Virus record (IMG/VR): IMGVR_UViG_3300047321_000445
Coordinates: 1 to 64,000 of that record
Reading direction: 5' to 3' (one strand)
Source: a virus
Length of the DNA: 64,000 nt
Positions 46,265 to 52,928 of this stretch are shown piece by piece. The notes beneath the pieces are model-generated. The model saw nothing but the letters and a program-made list of their open reading frames with translations. It was not told the DNA's origin and made no database searches. The position numbers were made by a program, and so were the translations under genes. The first letter of the stretch is position 1. The number at the start of each line of letters is the position of its first letter.

Positions 46265-47395
46265 ATGGATTGGCAGACGCACGCACGGCGCCTCGCGGCC
46301 GATGTGGTCCGGCCCGAATCACGCTGGTACGAACCGCTCGCCAGCACGCCCCGGCATGTGTTCGTGCCGCGCTGGTGGGCGAACCGCGACGGAAGTTGGG
46401 AGCTGCGCGACGGTAGCGCCGACCCCGGCGCGTGGATGCGGGCCGCCTACGCGGACCGGACACTCGTGACCCGCATCGGCCCCGTGCACGCCGACCACGC
46501 CGAACCCGGCGCCACGGTCACGGAGGGGAAACCCACGTCCTCATCCACGCTGCCGGGCCTGGTGGTCACCATGTACCGGCACGCGGCCATAGCCGACGAC
46601 TCCCGGGTCCTGGTGACGACCGGCACCGGCTACGGCACGGCACTGCTGTGCCGACGACTGGGCGATGAGCGGGTGACGAGTGTGGACGTCGACCCGCATC
46701 TGGTGAAGGTCGCAGCGGAACGCCTCGATTCCATCGGGGTGCACCCGTACACAGCTGTCGTCGACATCACCCGGCACGATCTGGGGCGGCACGACCGGAT
46801 CGTGTCCACCGTGTCCGTACGAGCCGTGCCGGCCTCGTGGCTGGCCGCTCTGCGGCCCGGTGGGCGGCTCGTGACGACCATCGCGGGAACCGGGTTGATC
46901 CTCATTGCGGACAAGACCGAGGACGGCGGGGCTGTGGGCCGCATCGCCCCCGACGCGGCGGGGTTCATGCGCACTCGCCACGGCGACGACTATGACGACG
47001 CGACAGCGGAGGTGTGGAGGAAGGCGCAGTGGATCGACGGTGAGGAAGTGAGCACCAGCCGGTATCCGCTGTTGTACGTGCCGGACTCGTGGGAGGTGAT
47101 GTCGATGCTGGAGCTGAAGGTCCCGGGCATCGACCACCGGATCGTGCAGAACGGCAGCGAGCGGACGGTGTGGATGCTGCACGCCGACGGCTCCTGGGCC
47201 CGAGCGTACGCAGCGGAGTCCCTCGACTCGCCGACGGTGTATCAGGGCGGTCCCCGCCGCCTGTGGGACGAACTGGAGCGTGTCCGGAACCGGCTCAACC
47301 GTGAGGGCGGGCTCCCCTTGTACGGTGCCCGGGTCACCATCACCCCGGATGGCGTGACCACGCTGTCGCGAGGTTCCTGGTCCCTCACCCTGTAG
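46265..47395 (+). CDS. PCMT-like O-methyltransferase
   Basis: 376 aa; ATG start 12 bp after the previous stop. LVTTGTGYGTALLCRRLGDERVTSVDVDPHLVKVAAERLDSIG at about residues 118-160 is the SAM-binding motif, as in protein L-isoaspartate O-methyltransferase relatives used in RiPP pathways. The N-terminal region (YEPLASTPRHVFVPRWW) and a C-terminal extension of 140 residues fit this Streptomyces type. It may methylate Asp/isoAsp or the product of the radical SAM enzyme. Confidence 0.75.
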   Translation: MDWQTHARRLAADVVRPESRWYEPLASTPRHVFVPRWWANRDGSWELRDGSADPGAWMRAAYADRTLVTRIGPVHADHAEPGATVTEGKPTSSSTLPGLVVTMYRHAAIADDSRVLVTTGTGYGTALLCRRLGDERVTSVDVDPHLVKVAAERLDSIGVHPYTAVVDITRHDLGRHDRIVSTVSVRAVPASWLAALRPGGRLVTTIAGTGLILIADKTEDGGAVGRIAPDAAGFMRTRHGDDYDDATAEVWRKAQWIDGEEVSTSRYPLLYVPDSWEVMSMLELKVPGIDHRIVQNGSERTVWMLHADGSWARAYAAESLDSPTVYQGGPRRLWDELERVRNRLNREGGLPLYGARVTITPDGVTTLSRGSWSLTL

Positions 47396-47406
47396 GGCCC
47401 CTCGAC

Positions 47407-47449
47407 GGCCCCGTCTGTCCGCTCCCCCCCGTGGCGGATGGGCGGGGCC
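47407..47449 (+). terminator. Terminator after the methyltransferase
   Basis: 16-bp arms with G-U pairs, GGCCCCGTCTGTCCGC/GCGGATGGGCGGGGCC, then TTTCC. Confidence 0.8.
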
Positions 47450-47527
47450 TTTCCGTGCGCTGGGACGGCTGCGGGTGGGCTAGTGTCGTCGGGCTGCGAC
47501 ACCTCCACAGTTTTCCCACGGTCCCGA

Positions 47528-47557
47528 TTGACATGCACGTTGGGTGGGGTGTACGGT
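47528..47557 (+). promoter_or_regulatory. Promoter of a leaderless gene
   Basis: TTGACA (47528-47533), 18 bp, TACGGT (47552-47557), and an ATG seven bases later. The spacer TGCACGTTGGGTGGGGTG resembles a decayed P-box. Confidence 0.6.
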
Positions 47558-47563
47558 CATGGC

Positions 47564-47570
47564 ATGAAGA
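47564..47570 (+). promoter_or_regulatory. Leaderless start of the 47564 gene
   Basis: The ATG lies about seven bases after the -10, where transcription should start, so no ribosome site precedes it. Leaderless mRNAs are common in Streptomyces. Confidence 0.5.
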
Positions 47571-48406
47571 CGCCGCCCGAGACACCACAGCTGCCCGAAA
47601 TCTTCGCCGAACCCTTCGGCCACCTGACCGCGCTCACACCCGGCCTGGACGAAACGGGCCAGCTCGTGGACCGGGTCAAGCGCCTCGGCCCCGCCCTCGA
47701 CGCATGGCCCCAGCTCCAGAAGGCCATCAAGGCCCTGCGCGCCCTCGACGTCCTCGCCGTCCACGAGGCCGGCCGGACCGTCCCCGACCTGGTCAACGAC
47801 CTCGGCATCACACGCGGCCGCGTCTACAGCCTGATCAAGGCCGCCCGCGAGGACCGAGACATCGAGACGAAGGCACAACTGCCCGCCCCGTTCGACACGC
47901 TGCTCGCCCCGCTCCTCGAGGACGCCGGAACGCTGGAGCGCGCGCAGCGGCTCGGACGCATCCTCGCCGACGGCGTCCTCAACGACGGCTCCCGCTACCT
48001 GGCCTGGACCCGCTCGCACGACGTGCTCACGCTGCACCGCAGCCACGGCATCAAGTACGAGACCCTGGCCCCGCTGATCGGCCTGACCAGCGACCGGACC
48101 GCGCACCTCGCCGACATGGCCAAGGGCACCTACAGCCGCAAGCTGCCAGCCGAACGGCGCGAGCGCGACCCCAACGCCCCCCAGCGGAACAAGCCCGGCG
48201 AGAGCGCGCAGGCCGTCGAGGACGCCATGCGCGCACTGGAAAGCCCCTTCAGCATGGCCGAGGTGACCGAGGCGTCCGGCTTCAAGCCGGGCCAGGTGCA
48301 GCGTGTGCTGAAGACGCTCCGGGCCCAAGGCAAGCTGCGCGACGCCGGCCCCCTCCCGAAGGGGGTCGGTGGCCGCAACGTGGCCACGTTCGAGCTGATC
48401 GGCTAG
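47564..48406 (+). CDS. Multi-HTH DNA-binding protein
   Basis: 280 aa. AGRTVPDLVNDLGITRGRVYSLIKAA (residues about 67-92), IKYETLAPLIGLTSDRTAHLADMAKG (about 165-190) and FSMAEVTEASGFKPGQVQRVLKTLRAQGKLRD (about 228-260) are three HTH-like segments. It resembles plasmid-encoded HTH regulators or replication factors; no catalytic motif. Transcribed from its own leaderless promoter. Confidence 0.7.
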   Translation: MKTPPETPQLPEIFAEPFGHLTALTPGLDETGQLVDRVKRLGPALDAWPQLQKAIKALRALDVLAVHEAGRTVPDLVNDLGITRGRVYSLIKAAREDRDIETKAQLPAPFDTLLAPLLEDAGTLERAQRLGRILADGVLNDGSRYLAWTRSHDVLTLHRSHGIKYETLAPLIGLTSDRTAHLADMAKGTYSRKLPAERRERDPNAPQRNKPGESAQAVEDAMRALESPFSMAEVTEASGFKPGQVQRVLKTLRAQGKLRDAGPLPKGVGGRNVATFELIG

Positions 48407-48470
48407 GACCGGCTGACGGGCGGGCAGTTCACAATGGATGCACCACCCTCGCCGTACCGGGAGACCCGCC

Positions 48471-48632
48471 GTGTCCAACACCCCGATCGACCCGATAACC
48501 GAACTCGCCGCAGGCGCGGCCGCGACGCACGAGCTGTTCACCGCGTACGTCGAAGCCGGGTTCAGCAGGACCGAGGCGTTGCAGCTCACGGTCAGCATCC
48601 TCACCGCTGGCATCGGCGGCTCCGCCCAGTAG
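48471..48632 (+). CDS. Small hypothetical protein
   Basis: 53 aa; GTG with CGGGAGA upstream. Helical (ITELAAGAAATHELFTAYVEAGFSRTEALQL). Members of this short family are common in Streptomyces plasmids; unknown function. Confidence 0.55.
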   Translation: MSNTPIDPITELAAGAAATHELFTAYVEAGFSRTEALQLTVSILTAGIGGSAQ

Positions 48633-48651
48633 GCGCACGCAGACGCGAGAC

Positions 48652-48684
48652 GGCCCCGCACCCCATGCAGGGGGGTGCGGGGCC
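48652..48684 (+). terminator. Terminator, first copy of a 33-bp identical pair
   Basis: GGCCCCGCACCCC/GGGGTGCGGGGCC with loop ATGCAGG; identical over 33 bp to 49089-49121. TTTCCC follows. Confidence 0.85.
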
Positions 48685-48716
48685 TTTCCCTTCTCCGTGA
48701 TTACTGGTGACCAGAC

Positions 48717-48745
48717 TTGCAAATACGCTAGGACGTGTGTACTTT
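48717..48745 (+). promoter_or_regulatory. P-box promoter 15 (diverged)
   Basis: TTGCAA, spacer ATACGCTAGGACGTGTG (17), TACTTT. The position and half of the box match the array promoters; the GTCGGG arm is lost (GCTAGG). Confidence 0.65.
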
Positions 48746-48792
48746 CGTGGTGAGGGGGCGGGTCCACCGCCCCCGACGCCGAGGGAGGACAC

Positions 48793-49068
48793 ATGGAGTC
48801 GATTCACATCCCCACCGAGGAGCGCCCTCGCGTGGGCGAGGACGTCACGTACAAGGTCGGCCGCCACACCGTGAGGGCCGTTGTCACCCGCCAGTTCGTG
48901 AACGAGGCGGAAGACGTGGGCGTCGTCGTCTACGGCGACCAGGTGGGGAGCGTCCACCCCGTGGCGCCCGCGCTGCTCAACGTGCAGGCGCCGGACCTCG
49001 ACAAGCTGCACGCCGACGCCCTCGTAGAGGACGAGCTGCGCGCCCTCCTCGACGAGATCGACCACTGA
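48793..49068 (+). CDS. Hypothetical protein in a duplicated-terminator cassette
   Basis: 91 aa; ATG with GGGAGGA upstream. VGEDVTYKVGRHTVRAVVTRQFVNEAEDVGVVVYGDQVGSVHP is a small SH3/beta-barrel-like region, then an acidic helix (LDKLHADALVEDELRALLDEIDH). Its promoter and both flanking terminators form a unit that looks inserted. Confidence 0.65.
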   Translation: MESIHIPTEERPRVGEDVTYKVGRHTVRAVVTRQFVNEAEDVGVVVYGDQVGSVHPVAPALLNVQAPDLDKLHADALVEDELRALLDEIDH

Positions 49069-49088
49069 CACCGCCAACGAACGACTGC

Positions 49089-49121
49089 GGCCCCGCACCC
49101 CATGCAGGGGGGTGCGGGGCC
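49089..49121. terminator. Terminator, second copy of the 33-bp identical pair
   Basis: Same 33 bp as 48652-48684. Between convergent genes, so it ends both the 48793 gene and the minus-strand exonuclease gene. Confidence 0.85.
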
Positions 49122-49135
49122 GTTCCCATTGTCGG

Positions 49136-50377
49136 CTACTCGTCGTCGGCCGCCGCCATGCCGCGCAGCAGGTCCACCACGGCCCGGCAGTCGCCCAACG
49201 CGCGGTGCTCGCCCCCGGCCAAGGGCTGCCATGCGTAGTCCCCGTGGTAGTCGGACCAGTCGCCGACCCATTCCGAGTACGGCAGCATCACGTCCTCCGA
49301 CCGCACCTCGGCGAGCCAGGCCGCGGCGGCCGCTGCCGGGTCCGGGTGGCCGGCCTGCCGGTAGTGGACCGTCAGCTCGTGCCGCAGCCGGCCGACGTCG
49401 AACGGCTCGTTGTAGATCAGGCAGCGGCGACCGTCCAACGCTGCGGTGAGCTGCGGCAGGAGAGTCGTGAACGACGGCGCCCCGGCCACCTTGTCGTCGG
49501 TGATGCCGTGCAGGTCGGACACGTCCGGGGGGATCGGCTCGCCCGGGTTGACGAGCGTGTCCAGCAGCACCTTCCCGCCCGTGCTGTAGACCCCGAGCTC
49601 TACGATCCGCGCCTCGTCGTGCAGGCCGGTGGTCTCGCAGTCCAGCACGGCCACGTCCGGGTCGTCGACCAGGGCCCGCGCCCAGTCCACGAGCTCGGCC
49701 ACACGCCGACGCCGCTCCTCGACCGCGCGCTCCTCGGCCTCCTCGTACTGCCGCTGCCGCTCGGCCCGCTCCAGCTCGTCGCGTACCTTGCACGGCGGAC
49801 ACCACACTGGCGTCCAATACCCGCGCTCGGCCCTCCCCGCGGCGATCTCCTCATCGGTGGCCGTGACCACCTCACAGTCCCGACCCGGGCACGTACGCCG
49901 CCATGCGGCCTCGGCTTCCTGCTCTGCCTGCTGGCGTAGCGCTTTGCGGATGCGGCAGTGCTCGCACGCCCCCCAGCCGTGCACGTCCTTCGCCAACGCC
50001 GAACCGGACTCACGGCGGCACCAATGGCAGGTCCGGGCCCGCCGCTCCTGCGCCTCCTGCTGCGCCCGCCTACGGCAGTCCTCGCAGCGCTGGTACACCA
50101 CATAGCCGCGGACCTCCCGGCACTCGGGGCAGGTACGCCGGGCCGTCATCGCCTGCTGCTGCTTCGCCGACAACGGCCGCATCGCCTCCGCCCCGGCCGG
50201 GTCGTACAGCGGGAACTCGCCCCACCCGTGACCGCGCCGGTACATCCGCAGGAAGCCCACGGGCTGTTGCCCCTCGGCCGGCTTGAGCCGCTGCGCCTTC
50301 AGCTGCGTCGTGGTCCGCAGATGGTCCGGGACGTCGCCGGACTTGTAGACGGGCAGGGCTTCCGATTCCGTGGTCAA
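49136..50377 (-). CDS. DnaQ-fold 3'-5' exonuclease with N-terminal zinc ribbons
   Basis: 413 aa from a TTG with GGAGGTG upstream. The C-terminal half has the exonuclease motifs: AVLDCETTGL (Exo I D-E), HGITDDKV, YNEPFDVGRLRHEL (Exo II) and HRALGDCRAVVDLL (Exo III H..D). The N-terminal half carries Cys groups CPECRE, CEDCRR, CHWC, CEHC, CPGRDC and CPPC, for up to three zinc sites. This layout is frequent on Streptomyces plasmids. It may degrade or proofread DNA or RNA ends. Confidence 0.8.
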   Translation of the reverse strand: MTTESEALPVYKSGDVPDHLRTTTQLKAQRLKPAEGQQPVGFLRMYRRGHGWGEFPLYDPAGAEAMRPLSAKQQQAMTARRTCPECREVRGYVVYQRCEDCRRRAQQEAQERRARTCHWCRRESGSALAKDVHGWGACEHCRIRKALRQQAEQEAEAAWRRTCPGRDCEVVTATDEEIAAGRAERGYWTPVWCPPCKVRDELERAERQRQYEEAEERAVEERRRRVAELVDWARALVDDPDVAVLDCETTGLHDEARIVELGVYSTGGKVLLDTLVNPGEPIPPDVSDLHGITDDKVAGAPSFTTLLPQLTAALDGRRCLIYNEPFDVGRLRHELTVHYRQAGHPDPAAAAAAWLAEVRSEDVMLPYSEWVGDWSDYHGDYAWQPLAGGEHRALGDCRAVVDLLRGMAAADDE

Positions 50378-50483
50378 CGGGCACCTCCGAGCAGACTGAG
50401 GGGGGTCAGGGACCAAGCACAGCGCACGCCACTGACAACGCGCGGCAGGTCCCGCCCGGCTCGGGCGGGACCTGCCGGGATGC

Positions 50484-50861
50484 TCAGGGCTGCACGTGCA
50501 AGCCCGGTCCCATCGCCGAGAGCCGCACCCATCCCCGGGCCTTCTCCTCGTAGATGTCGACCAGGCCCGCGAACGCAGGCTTCGTGCGCCGCAGCTCGGC
50601 AGCCCATCCGGCCGTCAGCTCCCGGCCGTCGACCAGGACCTGCCCGTCCAGGCCGATCGCCGTGGAGAGGACCCCGCCACCCTTCGGCAGCTTGTGATAG
50701 CTGACGTCGTTGCCGTCCTCCATCAGCCCGGCGCGCACGGCCTCATCCCACGCCGGCTTCAGCCGCTCCAGCTCACTGACCGGGCCGAAGCTGTCCGGCG
50801 CCTCCGACCGCTTGCGCTTGTCGCGTCGCTGCTGCTTGGCGCGCTTCGCGTCACGTCCCAT
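50484..50861 (-). CDS. Small basic hypothetical protein
   Basis: 125 aa; ATG at 50861 with GGAG upstream. A Lys/Arg-rich N terminus (RDAKRAKQQRRDKRKRS) could bind nucleic acid; then KPAWDEAVRAGLMEDG, and GWAAELRRTKPAFAGLVDIYEEKARGWVRL. No family recognised. A basic start suggests DNA or RNA binding. Confidence 0.65.
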   Translation of the reverse strand: MGRDAKRAKQQRRDKRKRSEAPDSFGPVSELERLKPAWDEAVRAGLMEDGNDVSYHKLPKGGGVLSTAIGLDGQVLVDGRELTAGWAAELRRTKPAFAGLVDIYEEKARGWVRLSAMGPGLHVQP

Positions 50862-50886
50862 CAGAACTCCTTTGTCCGGGGGAAAT

Positions 50887-51837
50887 CTACTGGTTGTTCC
50901 GGGGACGGCAGTCACGACACCGGCCCGGCGCCGCCGCCCGAAACGCCCGCTCGCAGCCGTCACACGTCTGCAACGGCAACACCGGCGCGCGCTCCGTCTT
51001 AGGCACGCACGCGGCGGGAGCAGCAGGCAGGAAGTCCGGATGCAGCCGGTGCAGGTATACCGCCGCGAGTGACCGCGCAGTGCTCGTTTCCGCCGTCAGC
51101 TGCTGCTGCAGCGACGTCTCGGACCACCCGGCAGCGAGCGCATCAGCCGCCAGTCCGACCAGCACAGCCCGCTGCTTGCGGCCCGGTCGACGGCCCGCGT
51201 ACGGCAGTGCGTCCACGAACACCGCAGCGGGCGTTTCGTGCTGTGGCGTAGCGCCGCCCCCTCCGCCTCCTCCCTGGACGTCAGCGGCCGCGGGCTGCGG
51301 CTGCTCACCAGGGGGAAGGGGGGAGGTAGGGATCACTTCGGGATCTATAAGGGATTGAGCGTCAACCTGGGGCGGGGTCGGCGTCACATTGACTCCGGGT
51401 CGGCTCCAATTTGACTCGGGGTAGGCGTCATTCTGATGTATCAGCAGGTCAGAGGGCTCCGGGGCGTCCGGGGTGCCAGCCAGCGAGCCGGCCGGGTCGC
51501 CCTGGCTGTCGTCCTCGAAGGTGATGGCTTCGATCAGGTTGTCCCGGTACTGCCGCGGCTCCTGCCGCATGGTCGCCAGTAGCGGCAGGTTCACCCGGGT
51601 CAGGTTCGAAATCGGCTCGCCCGTCCTCGGGTTCACCCGGCGCACTGACTTGACCAGACCGCGCGTGGCCAGCTTGCGCTTCACCCGCTGCACCGTGCTG
51701 CGGGACGTGCCGCAGTCGGCCGCGAGCCGGGCCTCACTCGGCCAGCAGTAGCCGTGCATGTCGGTGTAGTTCGTCAGCGCGAGCAGCAGCAGCTTTTCAC
51801 TGCCGTCCAAGCCGTCGGCCTCGAACACGAGGCTCAT
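50887..51837 (-). CDS. wHTH replication/regulatory protein
   Basis: 316 aa from the ATG at 51837; an ATG at 52032 next to the iteron-like repeat is an alternative that adds 65 residues. SEKLLLLALTNYTDMHGYCWPSEARLAADCGTSRSTVQRVKRKLATRGLVKSVRRVNPRTGEP (about residues 10-75) is a winged helix of the type in plasmid Rep proteins. The middle is Pro/Gly-rich and the C terminus ends with two CxxC zinc pairs (CDGCERAF, CRDCRPRNNQ). Iteron-like repeats at 52.05 and 52.5 kb are candidate targets. Rep or regulator: undecided. Confidence 0.65.
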   Translation of the reverse strand: MSLVFEADGLDGSEKLLLLALTNYTDMHGYCWPSEARLAADCGTSRSTVQRVKRKLATRGLVKSVRRVNPRTGEPISNLTRVNLPLLATMRQEPRQYRDNLIEAITFEDDSQGDPAGSLAGTPDAPEPSDLLIHQNDAYPESNWSRPGVNVTPTPPQVDAQSLIDPEVIPTSPLPPGEQPQPAAADVQGGGGGGGATPQHETPAAVFVDALPYAGRRPGRKQRAVLVGLAADALAAGWSETSLQQQLTAETSTARSLAAVYLHRLHPDFLPAAPAACVPKTERAPVLPLQTCDGCERAFRAAAPGRCRDCRPRNNQ

Positions 51838-51953
51838 GTGGGCAACGCTCACCGCGCAGTCCTCACAGCGCAGTTCGCACGCCGGGCGTGCTTGTGTACC
51901 ATCGCTGGTGCCTTTCACGTGCGGCGGGTTGCGCCCCGCCGTGATGGTTCTTC

Positions 51954-51989
51954 GAGCGGCCACCGGATCCGACCCCGGTGGCCGCTCTT
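51954..51989. terminator. Hairpin with T-tract upstream of the wHTH gene
   Basis: GCGGCCACCGG pairs with CCGGTGGCCGC, followed on the plus strand by TCTTGTTTTT. On the plus strand it looks like an intrinsic terminator; on the minus strand it would sit in the leader of the wHTH gene. Confidence 0.65.
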
Positions 51990-52049
51990 GTTTTTGGCCG
52001 ACGCTCGCAAGCTCCTGACCAGCGCTGATCATGCCGCCCCTTGCATTGT

Positions 52050-52071
52050 TGTGCAAGTGTCTTGTACAACC
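52050..52071 (-). repeat. Iteron-like 22-bp repeat, inverted copy
   Basis: Minus strand: GGTTGTACAAG then ACACTTGCACA. It matches the two plus-strand copies at 52491 and 52513 at 17 of 22 bases, all 11 of the first half. Between divergent genes. Confidence 0.6.
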
Positions 52072-52112
52072 TACCCAGAGCGACAACCCCCGAAGTGGAG
52101 AGGAGGTAACCC

Positions 52113-52451
52113 GTGAATGTCGCCTCCCTCTTGGTAGACGGCTACACACCGCTACCGTTGTCACATTCGGATGGACAACACGGAGGATGCGCAGTGGCCG
52201 ACGAGACCGACCCGCTTCTCAACATGGATGAGGTCGCGGCTCTCATCGGCGTGCGTCCCATGACCATGCGCACGTACCACAACCGTGCGAAGAGGGCGCG
52301 AGACGACGGCTACGCCACCGAGGCGCACCTGCCCGAGCCTGACCGCATGTGGGGCCGTACCCCGAGCTGGCGCCGCTCCACGATCGAGCGGTGGCGGTTG
52401 GCGCGCGCCAACCGGCCCAACGTGATTGACGTCCCGCCAGCCGAGGACTGA
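52113..52451 (+). CDS. Excisionase/MerR-like HTH protein
   Basis: 112 aa; GTG with GAGAGGAGG upstream. MDEVAALIGVRPMTMRTYHNRAKRARDDGYATEAHLPEPDRMWGRTPSW (residues about 38-90) is an HTH_17 domain, as in excisionases and MerR-like regulators. It could bind the neighbouring GGTTGTACAAG repeats or act as a recombination directionality factor for the 906-1907 recombinase. The wide spacing between them makes regulation more likely. Confidence 0.7.
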   Translation: MNVASLLVDGYTPLPLSHSDGQHGGCAVADETDPLLNMDEVAALIGVRPMTMRTYHNRAKRARDDGYATEAHLPEPDRMWGRTPSWRRSTIERWRLARANRPNVIDVPPAED

Positions 52452-52472
52452 TCTCCCGAGCAACAGATGACT

Positions 52473-52484
52473 TGACCTAGGACA
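52473..52484. promoter_or_regulatory. Kor box 5
   Basis: TGACCTAGGACA, one base from the palindrome, upstream of the 52560 gene and the transfer genes. Confidence 0.65.
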
Positions 52485-52490
52485 CCGCAG

Positions 52491-52534
52491 GGTTGTACAA
52501 GTGTATTGAACAGGTTGTACAAGTCTCTTGAACA
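52491..52534 (+). repeat. Two tandem iteron-like 22-bp repeats
   Basis: 52491-52512 and 52513-52534 both begin GGTTGTACAAGT and end TTGAACA, differing at 2 of 22 bases. Tandem spacing equals two helical turns, as for Rep or repressor binding arrays. It lies just before the start of the 52560 gene. Confidence 0.7.
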
Positions 52535-52559
52535 ACCCTCCCGGAAGGAGCGGTGCGCG

Positions 52560-52790
52560 ATGACCACCAAGCACACGCACCAGGTCGTGTTCGGTCGCCG
52601 GGTCGACGGGTGCCCGCGCTGCGCGGAGCTCGCAGCGGGCGCCGAGCCGGTCCGCTGGAGGGGCTGGACGCGCGAGCGTGAGCTCACCGGTGGCTACCCG
52701 ACCAGCCGTGAGATTGACGCCCACTTCGCCCCGGGTGGACCGCACACCCGAGGCGACTGCGGCCCCGTCTGCACGTTCGGGGACTGGTGA
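52560..52790 (+). CDS. Small zinc-binding-like protein
   Basis: 76 aa; ATG with GGAAGGAG upstream. HQVVFGRRVDGCPRCAELAAG near residue 15 and CGPVC at the end give four Cys. A family of short Streptomyces plasmid proteins with no role known. It is controlled by the Kor box and repeats just upstream. Confidence 0.65.
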   Translation: MTTKHTHQVVFGRRVDGCPRCAELAAGAEPVRWRGWTRERELTGGYPTSREIDAHFAPGGPHTRGDCGPVCTFGDW

Positions 52791-52853
52791 CCGCAATCGG
52801 CGGCAGTCCGCGCCGAGTTCGGATGGATCAGTTCCGGAAACGTCTTCCCATCG

Positions 52854-52887
52854 TGTCCTAGGACAAGATACGTTCCGTCCTAGGACA
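52854..52887. promoter_or_regulatory. Kor boxes 6 and 7
   Basis: TGTCCTAGGACA at 52854-52865 (perfect) and CGTCCTAGGACA at 52876-52887, in the leader of the spread/transfer operon, 22 bp apart. Confidence 0.75.
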
Positions 52888-52928
52888 TGCGTTCCCCTCT
52901 CGCACGTCTCCTCGAAAGGACCCCTCAC

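Noticed and set aside
44775-46463. A 562-aa minus-strand frame opposite the radical SAM operon
   Set aside because: Antisense shadow; the plus strand shows CxxxCxxC and GGEP motifs.
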